Under the pieces are notes generated by a model that did no database searches, was not told the origin of the DNA, and saw only the letters and a program-made list of their open reading frames with translations. From the NCBI GenBank assembly GCA_039029315.1, contig JBCCGK010000020.1:69200-133199 (forward strand): 64,000 nucleotides of DNA, given 5' to 3'. The translations under genes were made by a program, and so were the position numbers. The stretch comes from JBCCCJ01 sp039029315. Its GTDB lineage: Bacteria > Bacteroidota > Bacteroidia > J057. Below, piece after piece: positions 45,569-55,962 of the stretch. Each line of letters starts with the position of its first letter. Position 1 is the stretch's first letter.

Positions 45569-48500
45569 ATGACCTACTGCTGCACTACACGCTTGTCATA
45601 CTTGATGTCTGTCCTCCTGTTAGGATGTCTGCTTTCCTGTAGGGATCTGCCAGACAGCCCGCCATTAATGAAAAGAATAGCTGTTTCGCACAGCAATATT
45701 CACTTTAGCAATATCATTCAGGAAAGCGATTCCTTCAATATCCTTGAAGATGAGTTCATGTACAATGGTGGCGGGGTCGGATTGGGAGATTTCAATCAGG
45801 ATGGAAAAACGGATGTGTATTTTGCAGGAAACAGAGTTCCCAATGCCCTCTATCTGAATCAGGGAGACTTTCGCTTCCAGGAAGTCGGGGCAGAATCTGG
45901 CACAGCAGCCTCAGATATCTGGTCATCCGGCGTAAGCGTGATTGACATCAATGAAGATGGACGACTCGATCTGTACGTTTCTGCTACGCACGAACAAGAG
46001 CCTGAAAAGCGACGAAACAAACTCCTGATCAATCTCGGAACAAATAAGGAAGGAATTCCACAATTTGAAGACCAGGCTGAATCATATGGCCTGGATGATA
46101 CCAGCCATACCACACAATCAGTTTTTGTAGACTATGACCTCGATGGCGATCTGGATGTCTATATGCTCCTGGACGAAATGCTGCTAAAGCGGTCCTCTAC
46201 AATCCAGGAAAAAAAACTAGATGGCAGTTCTCCCATTACAGATAAATTATTCCGGAATGATGGAGGAATTTTCACAGATGTCTCCCGGGAAGCTGGCATA
46301 CTCATCGAGGGCTTTGGCTTGGGAATAGCAGTTCTGGATGTCAACCAGGATGATTATCCCGATCTTTACATCTCCAATGATTTTGTGACCAATGATGTTC
46401 TCTACGTCAACCAGCAGGATGGGACTTTCAAAAACCAGATCAGAAAGTATATCAAACATCAAAGCTATTCCTCTATGGGGAGCGATGTGGCTGACCTCAA
46501 TGGAGATGGGCAGTTGGATCTGATGACCCTCGACATGCTTCCCAATACCAATCAGCGTGTCAAACAGATGATGAACCAGACCCGCTTTATCTTCTACGAA
46601 TTATTGGAAAGGCGGGAGTACGAATTGCAATACGTCCGCAACTGCCTACAAATCTCCAATGGCAGTGGGTATAGCGAACTGAGTCATCTGGCAGGGGTAG
46701 AAGCCACGGATTGGAGTTGGAGTGCCTTGTTTGCAGATTATGATTTGGATGGGAAAAAGGATCTATTCATCAGCAATGGATTTCCACGTGATGTAACAGA
46801 TTTGGATTTTGGGCACTATAGAGTCGGCGTCAAAGGCCGCTTCTCCTCCACAGAAGTTGTCTTGTCCCAAATTCCAGAAGTGAAAATCCGAAACTTTTTT
46901 TACCAAAATCAGGGAGACCTGTATTTTCAGGATGTGTCCGAATCATGGGGACTGGAAGTAGCCTCCTTCTCCAATGGAGCTGCATATGGAGATTTGGACA
47001 ATGATGGCGACCTTGATCTGGTGGTCAACAACATCAATGACAGCGCCTTTGTCTATCAGAACCAGGCGTCCACTGTACACCCTGACCGCCATTTTCTCCA
47101 CCTGCAATTCGATGGACCGCCCGGAAATCCATTGGGAATCGGAGCAAAAGTGTGGGTGAACGAGGACGACTTTCAAGAATATCAGGAAAACTATCCTATT
47201 CACGGATATTTGTCCTCTATGGAACCGGGCCTACATATCGGATTGGATACCCTCCAACAGCTGACATTCATTCGGGTCAGATGGTCTGATGGCCAAGAGA
47301 CACATTTGCATGATGTCCAGGCAGACCAATCGATCCTCATCCGTTATGCCGATGCCCACAAGCCCAAGATCAACACAAGCATACAAGTCACACCATTGCT
47401 CACAGCAGCCGAAATCCCCGGGCTTCAGTTCCTTCATGAAGAACAGAACAACTTTATGGATTTCAGAATCCAGGCATTATTGCCACATTTGCACTCCAGA
47501 GAAGGGCCAGGAATGGCCGTAGGAGATGTGAATCAGGATGGATTGGATGATCTCTACATTGGCAATGGAAAAGATCGCAAGGGACAACTATTGATGCAGG
47601 ACAGCTCAGGCGCATTTCAGGCATATCCTTTCGGAGAAGACAATAAAAGTGATGATTTAGGCAGTTTGCTGTTGGATGTAGACGGCGATCAGGACCTGGA
47701 CCTCTATCAAGTACGTGGAGGAACAGAATATCGCGCCTATGACACCGCCTTTCAGGATAGACTCTATCTCAATGACGGGAGCGGAACCTTCACCTATGCC
47801 AAAGATGCTTTGCCAAGCTCGACCGTATCTTCCTCAAGCGTGAATGCCGCTGATTTGGATCGGGACGGAGATTTGGATCTATTTGTCGGGGGACGAATCA
47901 TTCCCCAGGCTTATCCCATGCCCGAAAGCAGTTTTATTCTTCAAAATGAAGGAGGAACTTTTGTAGACAAAACCGCAGAAATCTGCCCTGAATGTCTGGA
48001 GATTGGCATGGTGAGTGCCGCACTCTGGACAGATGTAGATCAGGATGGTTGGGTCGATCTGATCCTGCTTGGAGAGTGGATGCCGCTGACATTGTTCAAA
48101 AACAAACAGGGACAATTGCAAAAAATTACCCCACAGATTTCTGGTCCAGAAATCTCCCGTGGCACCCTAAATACTTCAGGCTGGTGGAACAGCATTTCGT
48201 CTGGCGACATGGACAAGGATGGCGATCTCGATTATATTCTGGGGAATCAAGGCCTGAACAACCAATATGAGGCGAGCCAATCCCATCCTCTTCTGGTATA
48301 TGCCAAGGACTTCGATGACAATGGCAGCGTCGATCATGTGATTGGCGCATATCGGGAAGGTAAGTACTACCCCATTCATTTGCGGAATGATTTTCTCAGT
48401 CAGCTCAGCAAAATGAAGGAGCGCTTTTTTACCTTTGCCGAATACGCCAATGCCGGCTTTTTCGACCTGTTTACAGAAGAGGAACTGCAAGAAAGTTATC

Positions 48501-49102
48501 AGGCAGAAGCCGCAATTTTTGAAAGTGTCTATCTCGAAAATCTGGGGAATCATTCTTTTGTGATGCATCCGCTTCCTACCCAGACTCAGTACTCTCCCGT
48601 GTATGGAAGCTTGGTGGATGATGTCAATCAAGACGGCTCACTGGACATCTTGTTGATTGGAAACAGATATGGGACAGAGACTTTTTCAGGGAGACATGAT
48701 GCTTCCATAGGTACAGTCCTCCTGGGGGACGGGACAGGGAACTTTGAGCCCATACCGGCAAATCAAAGTGGATTTGTGGTAGATGGAGATGCCAAATCCC
48801 TGCTGCGTCTCCATGCAGTCAATCACAACTCCCTCTATCTGGCAGCACAAAACAATGGTGAATTGCAAACATTTGTGAATGTCCCGAATTCGAAAAAACC
48901 GATGGTGGACATAGAAATGAGAGCCTTGGATGCTGCTGTGAGAATTGTGTATGCTGATGGGCACAAGGAAATTCGAGAGTGCTATTATGGTTCTGGATAT
49001 TTGTCTCAGAATACCCGACGAATGAAAATCCTGGCGCAAGGGGTCGAAGAGATATGGATTCAATCATATAATGGACAGGAACGAAAAATATATCCGAAAT
49101 GA
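45569..49102 (+). CDS. Large FG-GAP/VCBS and ASPIC/UnbV lipoprotein (CRTAC1-like)
   Basis: A 1177-residue lipoprotein (lipobox GCLLSC). Two runs of FG-GAP/VCBS repeats (about 60-500 and 640-1120; DFNQDGKTDVYF, DINEDGRLDLYV, DYDLDGDLDVYM, DVNQDGLDDLYI, DMDKDGDLDYIL) flank an ASPIC/UnbV domain (GNPLGIGAKVWV ... YLSSMEPGLHIGLD ... IRVRWSDG). Similar giant lipoproteins occur next to SusC/SusD pairs in marine Bacteroidota and are thought to be accessory glycan-binding surface proteins. The ATG at 45569 is chosen because it leads into the signal peptide; a TTG upstream lies inside the terminator. Overlaps the next gene by four bases (ATGA). Confidence 0.85.
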   Translation: MTYCCTTRLSYLMSVLLLGCLLSCRDLPDSPPLMKRIAVSHSNIHFSNIIQESDSFNILEDEFMYNGGGVGLGDFNQDGKTDVYFAGNRVPNALYLNQGDFRFQEVGAESGTAASDIWSSGVSVIDINEDGRLDLYVSATHEQEPEKRRNKLLINLGTNKEGIPQFEDQAESYGLDDTSHTTQSVFVDYDLDGDLDVYMLLDEMLLKRSSTIQEKKLDGSSPITDKLFRNDGGIFTDVSREAGILIEGFGLGIAVLDVNQDDYPDLYISNDFVTNDVLYVNQQDGTFKNQIRKYIKHQSYSSMGSDVADLNGDGQLDLMTLDMLPNTNQRVKQMMNQTRFIFYELLERREYELQYVRNCLQISNGSGYSELSHLAGVEATDWSWSALFADYDLDGKKDLFISNGFPRDVTDLDFGHYRVGVKGRFSSTEVVLSQIPEVKIRNFFYQNQGDLYFQDVSESWGLEVASFSNGAAYGDLDNDGDLDLVVNNINDSAFVYQNQASTVHPDRHFLHLQFDGPPGNPLGIGAKVWVNEDDFQEYQENYPIHGYLSSMEPGLHIGLDTLQQLTFIRVRWSDGQETHLHDVQADQSILIRYADAHKPKINTSIQVTPLLTAAEIPGLQFLHEEQNNFMDFRIQALLPHLHSREGPGMAVGDVNQDGLDDLYIGNGKDRKGQLLMQDSSGAFQAYPFGEDNKSDDLGSLLLDVDGDQDLDLYQVRGGTEYRAYDTAFQDRLYLNDGSGTFTYAKDALPSSTVSSSSVNAADLDRDGDLDLFVGGRIIPQAYPMPESSFILQNEGGTFVDKTAEICPECLEIGMVSAALWTDVDQDGWVDLILLGEWMPLTLFKNKQGQLQKITPQISGPEISRGTLNTSGWWNSISSGDMDKDGDLDYILGNQGLNNQYEASQSHPLLVYAKDFDDNGSVDHVIGAYREGKYYPIHLRNDFLSQLSKMKERFFTFAEYANAGFFDLFTEEELQESYQAEAAIFESVYLENLGNHSFVMHPLPTQTQYSPVYGSLVDDVNQDGSLDILLIGNRYGTETFSGRHDASIGTVLLGDGTGNFEPIPANQSGFVVDGDAKSLLRLHAVNHNSLYLAAQNNGELQTFVNVPNSKKPMVDIEMRALDAAVRIVYADGHKEIRECYYGSGYLSQNTRRMKILAQGVEEIWIQSYNGQERKIYPK

Positions 49103-50601
49103 TGCGGACTAATGATGTAACATATATAGGAGTGTTGATCCTGTGCTGCTGTTTCTGGTCTTGCACACAGGTCGAAAGTCCATTTGAAAAATCCTGGTAT
49201 CGGGATTTTGCCAGGATGGGGAGCTATTCCTCCCCTCGATTGGCAGATCTGAATGGAGACGGTGTGCTGGATGTGGTGATGGGCGGTGCAAAGAAGGAGT
49301 TTGAGTTTTGTGATACAGCCGTCATAGCCCTGAATGGAAAAACAGGTGAATTGATGTGGTCGGCTTCTGCCTCTGATCAGATAGTGGGGTCTGCGAGTTT
49401 TGTGGACATCACCAAAGATGGCCTGCCAGATGTGGTCATTGGCGGACGCCATGCAGAATTAATCGCCATAGAGGGCCATAGCGGACGAGAACTCTGGCGG
49501 TACAAAACCCAAGATGATGTCATCAATACCATTGGATATATCAGGTTTAATTTTTACAATTCTCAACTTATCCCGGACCAGAATGGGGATGGAATTGAAG
49601 ACCTCCTGCTTGTCAATGGCGGAAATGTCCATGCGTCACCCGGCTCGACCAAATTTCGCTATCCGGGGGTACTGGCAGTACTGAGTAGCAAAGATGGGAC
49701 GGTGATCTATGCAGCAAATTTGCCTGAAGACAAAGAAACCTATATGAGTCCACTGGTTCATGACTTCAAGCAAGAGGGGAATCTGTCCATCATTTTTGCA
49801 ACAGGCGGAGAAACCATCAGTGGCAATCTGTACATAGTCCCTTTGTCTGCCCTCCAAAAAAATGATATCTCAGAGGCAAAAATTCTTCTGAAAGGCGAGG
49901 GACATGGGTTCATTTCTCCCCCGGTTCTGCTTGATCTGACACGCGACGGCATCAGAGATATTGTGGTAAATTATCATGGAGGCATCACCTATGCCATAGA
50001 TGGGGATTCTCATGAGATTCTCTGGCAAGTGGCAGAGGAAGGAACTGAGGCAAATGGCAGTCTGGCCGTAGGAGATTTTAATGGAGACGATGTACCGGAT
50101 CTGTTTACCCATTTCAATGTAGGCGTCTGGCCCAACAATACTGGTGATATACAATTGGCTATCAATGGCCTAACAGGGGAAATAATCAGTCGAGATACGA
50201 TCGGAGACATTGGGATGTACTCTCCTCTGGCAGTAGATATGAATGGCAATGAGCAGGATGAAGTCTTGCTGGATGTCAATCAATACAACTACTGGACAGA
50301 AAATAAATCTTTTTCCAAAACAGCTCATCATATTGCCCTGTTCAATTTTAGCGGGAAAGGGCGTTCAAAATTTACCCAAATTCAATACTGCAAAAATCTG
50401 GCTTCGACCCCATGGATTGGCGACATGGATGGAGATCAAAAACTGGACTTCATCTATTGTGAAATGACCAATACGCCAAATTTTTATGAGTTCTACGGCC
50501 TTCGGATTCAACGCAAGGCCACCAACTTTCCAGCAGAGAAGCCACCTGCATGGGGGGCATATATGGGCAATCAATATGATGGCATCTATCGACAGGAGTA
50601 A
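49099..50601 (+). CDS. FG-GAP/PQQ-propeller-like lipoprotein
   Basis: A 500-residue lipoprotein (lipobox CFWSC). Repeats mix FG-GAP loops (DLNGDGVLDVVM, DITKDGLPDVVI, DQNGDGIEDLLL, DFNGDDVPDLFT, DMDGDQKLDFIY) with PQQ-type strands (VIALNGKTGELMWSA, LIAIEGHSGRELWRY), giving a beta-propeller likely at the surface. No catalytic residues are evident. Its start overlaps the previous stop (ATGA) and 12 bases separate it from the following giant lipoprotein, so the three form one translationally linked unit. Confidence 0.8.
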   Translation: MMRTNDVTYIGVLILCCCFWSCTQVESPFEKSWYRDFARMGSYSSPRLADLNGDGVLDVVMGGAKKEFEFCDTAVIALNGKTGELMWSASASDQIVGSASFVDITKDGLPDVVIGGRHAELIAIEGHSGRELWRYKTQDDVINTIGYIRFNFYNSQLIPDQNGDGIEDLLLVNGGNVHASPGSTKFRYPGVLAVLSSKDGTVIYAANLPEDKETYMSPLVHDFKQEGNLSIIFATGGETISGNLYIVPLSALQKNDISEAKILLKGEGHGFISPPVLLDLTRDGIRDIVVNYHGGITYAIDGDSHEILWQVAEEGTEANGSLAVGDFNGDDVPDLFTHFNVGVWPNNTGDIQLAINGLTGEIISRDTIGDIGMYSPLAVDMNGNEQDEVLLDVNQYNYWTENKSFSKTAHHIALFNFSGKGRSKFTQIQYCKNLASTPWIGDMDGDQKLDFIYCEMTNTPNFYEFYGLRIQRKATNFPAEKPPAWGAYMGNQYDGIYRQE

Positions 50602-50613
50602 CTCTCAAGGACA

Positions 50614-53600
50614 ATGACTATTCTTTCAACAATATTCGGGAACTCATCAGACAATGGACGCAGGACACAGGAAGTCCGCTTCCTCGCATCTTCCCGTCTG
50701 TGCTTACTATTTCTGACATTCTCCTGTCTGGTTTCTTGTTCAGAACCGGATACCCTCTTCCGACTCAGAACCGACACAGGCATTGAGTTCCAAAACTATA
50801 TAGAGGAAACAACGGCTTACAACATTCTCTCCTATGAACTGGTCTACAATGGAGGCGGTATAGGAGTAGGTGATTTCAACAAAGATGGATGGCAGGATCT
50901 ATATTTTACCGGGAACATGATCCCCAACAAGCTATACCTGAACAAGGGAGACTTTCAGTTCGAAGAGGTCACGGAAGAGGCAGGGGTTGATGCTGCCCAA
51001 CGGTGGAGCACAGGAGTCTCAGTTGTAGACATCAATCTGGATGGATGGCCAGATCTCTATGTGGGAGCTGCTACCATTCGCACCAATGGAAGAAGAGCCA
51101 ATATGTTGTTCCTGAACCAGGGCCTGAACGAGGATGGAATCCCGACTTTCGTTGAATCCGCTGAACAATATGGCATCGCAGATTTGGGCAATACCATGCA
51201 CTCCGCCTTTTTTGATTATGACAATGATGGCGATCTGGATCTATACGTCCTGACAGATGAGCTGGGGGTATTTTCTCCCAATAATTATCGCCTGAAAGTC
51301 ACTGATGGGTCCTCCCCCACCACAGACCAGTTGTATCGCAATGACCTCAACGAAAGTGGCACATTCACCAATGTATCCAAAGAGGCTGGAATTGTCATTG
51401 AAGGCTATGGATTGGGCGTAAGCATCATTGACATCAACAATGATGGATGGAGAGATATCTATGTCTCCAATGACTATCTCACCAATGATTTGCTCTACAT
51501 CAATCAGCAGGATGGGACTTTCCGAAATGAAGTCAGGGACTACCTCAAGCACCAGACCCATTCGGCCATGGGCAATGACATCGCAGATATCAATAATGAT
51601 GGCTTGCCGGATATTGTCACCATGGACATGCTGCCCTTTGACAACCAACGATTGAAAAGAATGCAATTGGCACCGACTTATTCCAATTATGTCAACAATC
51701 AGCGGTATGGCTACGAAGAGCAATATATCCGAAATACTCTCCAATTGAATCAGGGGAATAGCCCGAAAGGCCATCCTATTTTTAGCGAAATTGGGATCAT
51801 GGCGGGGATTCACGCTACTGACTGGAGCTGGGGCCCTCTACTGGCAGATGTGGACAATGACGGATATCGGGACTTGATCGTCTCCAATGGTTTCCCCAAG
51901 GACATTACCAATATGGACTATGCGACCTTTCGGCAGTCCAGGAGTCTTGCCTTCGATAAGGAAGAAATCATGGCCAAGATTCCCGAGGTCAAAATCTCCA
52001 ATATTGCGATGAAGAATGAAGGAGGTTTGCATTTTACCAACCAAACTGACAATTGGGGACTCAACAAGCCCTCCTATTCAAATGGGATGGTGTATGCAGA
52101 TCTTGACAATGATGGAGATTTGGATTTGGTATTCAACAACATCAATGAGAAAGCCTTTGTCTACGAAAATCGCCTGTATGGTGGAGAACAGTCTCCGGCC
52201 AATGGCTATCTTCGCCTCAAACTGACTGGTCCAGAGGGAAATCCTGAAGGGCTTGGGTCAAAGATATTTGTGTATACCAGGGAAGGAGATCTGCACTACA
52301 ATGAATTCAGCAAAACGCGTGGATACATTTCTTCTGTTGAGCCTTTTATTCATGTGGGAATCGGAGAGAGTAAGGCAGTGGATTCGATCAAAATTATCTG
52401 GCCAGACAACAGCTTGCAATTGGTTGAGAATCCAGCAATCAATCAGCTATTGGAGCTGACCTATGAGGCATCAGGCAGGACAGACAGGGCAAGTGAAGCT
52501 GCACAACCGCTGTTTACTGAAACAAACAAACGCCTGGGAATCACCTTCCGACATCGGGAACAGCCCTTCATCGACTTTAACTATCAGCGCTTAATTCCAC
52601 ATCAGGTCTCGCAAAGAGGGCCGTTCATGGCAGTAGGAGATGTGGACGGAAATGGAGAAGAGGATGTCTTCATCGGAGGACCTCTGAAAGAATTCGGAAC
52701 CTTTCTCCTCCAGCAAAATGGAACCTTTGTCGAACGAGAATTTGTCCCCTCACATGAAAAACTTCAGGAAGATATGGGCAGCCTCTTGTTCGATGCGGAA
52801 GGGGATGGCGATCTGGATCTGTTCATCGCCAGCGGAAGTTTTGAGCAAGCGGCTTCTTTGGGTGGCTTTCAGGACCGTTTATACCTCAATGACGGCAAAG
52901 GGAATTTCACGCATGCGCCAGAGGCCTTGCCTGAAATTCTGATGAGCAGCTCTTGTGTCAAGGCTGCTGATTATGACAAGGATGGCGACCTGGATTTGTT
53001 TGTTGGAGGAATGCTGGTTCCGACTCAGTATCCTTTGCCAGCCTCCAGTGTGATTCTTCGAAATGATTCTGAATCAGGCACAGCCAGCTTTCAGCAAGCC
53101 TCTCCTGCTGAGATGACTGAACTCGGATTGGTCAATGACGCCATTTGGACAGATTTCAATGGCGATGGATGGGAGGACCTGATCGTTGTAGGTGAATGGA
53201 TGGCGATTACCTTTTTTGAAAACCAGCAAGGCCAACTGCGCCGCATTTATCCTGACTTGCCATCGACAGGTTGGTGGAACGCTATTGCCGCGGCAGATTT
53301 TGATGAAGATGGCGACCTCGATTATGTCCTGGGAAATCACGGAATCAACTCCGTCTATCGAGGCAGTCCAAAGGAGCCCCTCACCATGCTGGTCGCAGAT
53401 TTTGACAACAATGGACAAACCGAAGGTCTCATTGGGGCCTATATCCCGGATGAACAGGGAGTCCGTCAATTGTATCCTCTCTGTTCCAAAGATGAGTTGA
53501 ACAACCAACTCGCCTTTACCAAAAAAGAGTATCTGACCTATGCCTCTTTTTCGAATGCACTGTTGTTCGAATTGTTTTCTGAGGATGTCATGGCTGGAAC

Positions 53601-53997
53601 AGATACCGTTGAAGCGACACATATGGAGAGCAGCTATCTCGAAAACCTCGGCAATGGGGAATTTCGTCTCCACCCCCTGCCCCTGGAAGCACAGTTGGCC
53701 CCTGTATTTGATCTCCTTGCCCTGGATGCCAATCAGGACGGTCATCAGGATGTGCTCTTGATCGGAAATGATTTTGGCAACAATCCTTATTGGGGATATC
53801 AGGATGCCCTCAATGGACTGGTTCTGCTCGGAAATGGGACAGCTGAATTTACACCCATCTCCTATGAAGAAAGCGGGTTTTTCGTAGCTGGTGATGGCAA
53901 ATCCCTCGCTCTACTTCAGCAAAAAGACGGAAGTTCCCTGATCTTCGCAGCACAGAATCAAGATAGTTTGCGGGTGTTTGGTTTGGCTGATCGATGA
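50614..53997 (+). CDS. Large FG-GAP/VCBS and ASPIC/UnbV lipoprotein, paralog of the 45569 gene
   Basis: A 1127-residue lipoprotein (lipobox SCLVSC) with the same plan as the protein at 45569: first repeat run (DFNKDGWQDLYF, DINLDGWPDLYV, DYDNDGDLDLYV), ASPIC/UnbV (NPEGLGSKIFVY ... YISSVEPFIHVGIG ... KIIWPDN), second repeat run (DVDGNGEEDVFI, DYDKDGDLDLFV, DFDEDGDLDYVL). The order of motifs matches its paralog throughout, so this is a tandem duplication separated by the 500-residue propeller gene, now well diverged. Last gene of the unit; convergent with the caspase cluster. Confidence 0.85.
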   Translation: MTILSTIFGNSSDNGRRTQEVRFLASSRLCLLFLTFSCLVSCSEPDTLFRLRTDTGIEFQNYIEETTAYNILSYELVYNGGGIGVGDFNKDGWQDLYFTGNMIPNKLYLNKGDFQFEEVTEEAGVDAAQRWSTGVSVVDINLDGWPDLYVGAATIRTNGRRANMLFLNQGLNEDGIPTFVESAEQYGIADLGNTMHSAFFDYDNDGDLDLYVLTDELGVFSPNNYRLKVTDGSSPTTDQLYRNDLNESGTFTNVSKEAGIVIEGYGLGVSIIDINNDGWRDIYVSNDYLTNDLLYINQQDGTFRNEVRDYLKHQTHSAMGNDIADINNDGLPDIVTMDMLPFDNQRLKRMQLAPTYSNYVNNQRYGYEEQYIRNTLQLNQGNSPKGHPIFSEIGIMAGIHATDWSWGPLLADVDNDGYRDLIVSNGFPKDITNMDYATFRQSRSLAFDKEEIMAKIPEVKISNIAMKNEGGLHFTNQTDNWGLNKPSYSNGMVYADLDNDGDLDLVFNNINEKAFVYENRLYGGEQSPANGYLRLKLTGPEGNPEGLGSKIFVYTREGDLHYNEFSKTRGYISSVEPFIHVGIGESKAVDSIKIIWPDNSLQLVENPAINQLLELTYEASGRTDRASEAAQPLFTETNKRLGITFRHREQPFIDFNYQRLIPHQVSQRGPFMAVGDVDGNGEEDVFIGGPLKEFGTFLLQQNGTFVEREFVPSHEKLQEDMGSLLFDAEGDGDLDLFIASGSFEQAASLGGFQDRLYLNDGKGNFTHAPEALPEILMSSSCVKAADYDKDGDLDLFVGGMLVPTQYPLPASSVILRNDSESGTASFQQASPAEMTELGLVNDAIWTDFNGDGWEDLIVVGEWMAITFFENQQGQLRRIYPDLPSTGWWNAIAAADFDEDGDLDYVLGNHGINSVYRGSPKEPLTMLVADFDNNGQTEGLIGAYIPDEQGVRQLYPLCSKDELNNQLAFTKKEYLTYASFSNALLFELFSEDVMAGTDTVEATHMESSYLENLGNGEFRLHPLPLEAQLAPVFDLLALDANQDGHQDVLLIGNDFGNNPYWGYQDALNGLVLLGNGTAEFTPISYEESGFFVAGDGKSLALLQQKDGSSLIFAAQNQDSLRVFGLADR

Positions 53998-54159
53998 TCT
54001 GAACGCCAGCATACGTCCCCGACTCTTTCTACAAAAACCTATTACTGAAGAGCATGACAGCTAATTCCCGCACCGAAGAAGAGGTAAGAATCCCTATAGC
54101 AGAACCCTTATCCTGTGTGAAGTGATTGAATATTTTCCTACCTGCAAAAAAAATTCGCG

Positions 54160-54176
54160 ATCCCACAAAGTTGGAT
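54160..54176 (-). other. Hairpin downstream of caspase-lectin copy 1
   Basis: Read on the minus strand, ATCCAAC and GTGGGAT can pair (one mismatch) around a three-base loop, 15 bases after the stop codon. A perfect hairpin of the same arm and loop size stands 22 bases after the stop of copy 2. A T-run follows within about 15 bases, so a terminator is possible; DGR target genes also carry hairpins at this position. Confidence 0.45.
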
Positions 54177-54191
54177 ACAAAGAAAAAAGGT

Positions 54192-55874
54192 TCAAGGATT
54201 ATCATTCCGAGCCAAACGAACCCCGATATTAGGATAGTGAAGGTAGGGATTGAACCCGTAACGATTGGCAGTCCGGCAGTTGGCCGGATTCCCGCTCCAA
54301 GACCCACCCCGAACCACGCGAAAGGAACCAATAGTGGCGCCATGAGAATTTCGATTATTTCCTTGTTCATTGTAATCGCTGGCATATCTATCCCAACACC
54401 ATTCCCAAAGATTACCACTCATATCATAGAGGTCTAGGGTGTTGGGCGAAAAGGAACCAACTTCTTCAGTTTTGGCTTGGTAGGCACCGACTTTGGAATA
54501 AGACTTTTTTGCATAATCAGAACCGTTAAAGTTCATTTGATTCGGGTCTGCGATGTCTTGCCCATTGCCAAAGCGAACTTTTTGACCACGCTGACGGGCG
54601 GCATATTCCCATTCTGCTTCTGTTGGGAGGCGGTAGCCATTGGCTTTTTCATTGGTTGTAATGAACCATTTGAGATCATCATATTTGCTGCTATTATTAG
54701 GATCTTGGTGGCTTTTGTTGATGGTATAGAAGGGATGCAAACCTTCCTTTTGGCTACGCCAGTTACAATACTCAATAGCATCGTACCAAGAGACATAGAT
54801 GACCGGGTGGCGGCCTCGGCCCCAGCCTCGATCATCAGGTTTTTCTCTACCTGTATCCTCACAAAAGAGGTCATATTCGTTGAAGGTGAGTTCATGGGTA
54901 GCGAGCAAATAGTTGGAAAGGCTAACGCTATGAACTGGCTGTTCATCAGTAGATCCATCTCCAAACAGATCTCCCATTTGAAATTCGCCCCCTTCTATCA
55001 GAACAAAGTCATTCGGGTTTTCAGGCGTTCGGGGAGAAATAACAGCAGGTTCTTTTGTTACTGCAACAGCATCCGGGTTTCTCAAGGCGATGATTGGAAC
55101 TTTGAGACGATAGCCTGTTACATTGATCTGGGGCACCTGTGCCCCTTGTGTGCGCCTGGAGACATTGCTTTTGAGGTAATCAAAGAGTTCTGTACTGGTG
55201 ATGCTATAATCATTGTTTATGTCTGCCTCTCCCTCGATGGCCTGCAGGAAGTAGTGAGAGAAGACACCTCCAATATCTGGAAACTCGATTGAGGGTTTGC
55301 CGACTTCTGTCGAGGTGATGTATACAAGCCCCCCTGAGATGTTGCGTCTCTGGCTGTGGAAGCGACGCTTGTCAACCTGAGAGAGGGGAGCCATGGTGAG
55401 GGCTTCTGATTTGCAGGCTTCGATGATGCAAACTTTGTGTTTAGCCGGACTGGATTCCATGATGCGGATGATCTCCTGATCGGTGATGAGCTGCTGCTGA
55501 TCATAGTAGTCATAGGGGCAAAGGCCGATCTGTTTGCCCAGGACAATGCCATGCCCGGAATAATAGAAGATCACCAGATCATCGGGGCTGACTTTTGCAG
55601 GATCTGTAAAGGTTGCTTTCAGGGTGTTCAGGATCTGGCGTCGGGTAGCATCATAGTCGATGAGTGTTGGGACATGTTCGTCGGCAAACTGGTTGCGTTC
55701 GATGATGCGTGTAAATTCATAGGCCTGACGGACCGGGGCACGGAGGGCGGTCATCATGGGGTTCTGGTAGTTGGCGATGCCGATGGAGACAGCCCAGATT
55801 TTGCCTGTTTGGGCTTGGCTTGGAATGAGGAGTGTCAGGCTTAGCAGACAGATGCACAGGGATTGTTTGGACAT
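54192..55874 (-). CDS. Exported caspase-like protease fused to lectin-fold (FGE-sulfatase family) domain, copy 1
   Basis: A 560-residue protein: signal peptide (MSKQSLCICLLSLTLLIPSQ), a caspase/metacaspase domain (about 25-270) with catalytic His108 in YYSGHG and Cys154 in EACKSE, and a formylglycine-generating-enzyme-family domain (about 295-560; IEGGEFQMGD, THELTFNEYDLFC, WYDAIEYCNWRS, GYRLPTEAEWEYAARQRG, LYDMSGNLWEWCWD, VVRGGSW). The paired cysteines of true aerobic FGE are absent between GGSW and CR, so it should bind ligands rather than oxidise cysteine. The last ~35 residues form a hypervariable region (54207-54299). The ATG at 55874 opens directly into the signal; one at 55901 is possible. 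Confidence 0.88.
   Translation of the reverse strand: MSKQSLCICLLSLTLLIPSQAQTGKIWAVSIGIANYQNPMMTALRAPVRQAYEFTRIIERNQFADEHVPTLIDYDATRRQILNTLKATFTDPAKVSPDDLVIFYYSGHGIVLGKQIGLCPYDYYDQQQLITDQEIIRIMESSPAKHKVCIIEACKSEALTMAPLSQVDKRRFHSQRRNISGGLVYITSTEVGKPSIEFPDIGGVFSHYFLQAIEGEADINNDYSITSTELFDYLKSNVSRRTQGAQVPQINVTGYRLKVPIIALRNPDAVAVTKEPAVISPRTPENPNDFVLIEGGEFQMGDLFGDGSTDEQPVHSVSLSNYLLATHELTFNEYDLFCEDTGREKPDDRGWGRGRHPVIYVSWYDAIEYCNWRSQKEGLHPFYTINKSHQDPNNSSKYDDLKWFITTNEKANGYRLPTEAEWEYAARQRGQKVRFGNGQDIADPNQMNFNGSDYAKKSYSKVGAYQAKTEEVGSFSPNTLDLYDMSGNLWEWCWDRYASDYNEQGNNRNSHGATIGSFRVVRGGSWSGNPANCRTANRYGFNPYLHYPNIGVRLARNDNP
54207..54299 (-). other. Putative DGR variable region, copy 1
   Basis: Between the conserved Trp codon (54297-54299) and the block GGGGTTCGTTTGGCTCGG (54207-54224, minus strand) lie 24 codons. 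Compared with copy 2, 18 encode different residues, and 15 of those keep the same third base; 16 of the 18 here end in C or T. The four residues after the block (AAT GAT AAT CCT) also differ. Such NNY-type variability is what adenine-specific mutagenesis of AAY codons leaves. Confidence 0.6.
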
Positions 55875-55962
55875 GGATCGGGTAGTGGATTTGTGAATCA
55901 CAGGAAGAGGGAATTGAGATTTGGCATGTTTCTGCTATTTACGATTTTTTTTTGAGAGTTGG

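Noticed and set aside
54477..55292. Long plus-strand frame opposite caspase copy 1, and similar ones opposite copies 2 and 3
   Set aside because: Antisense shadows of strongly supported protease-lectin genes with no domain of their own.
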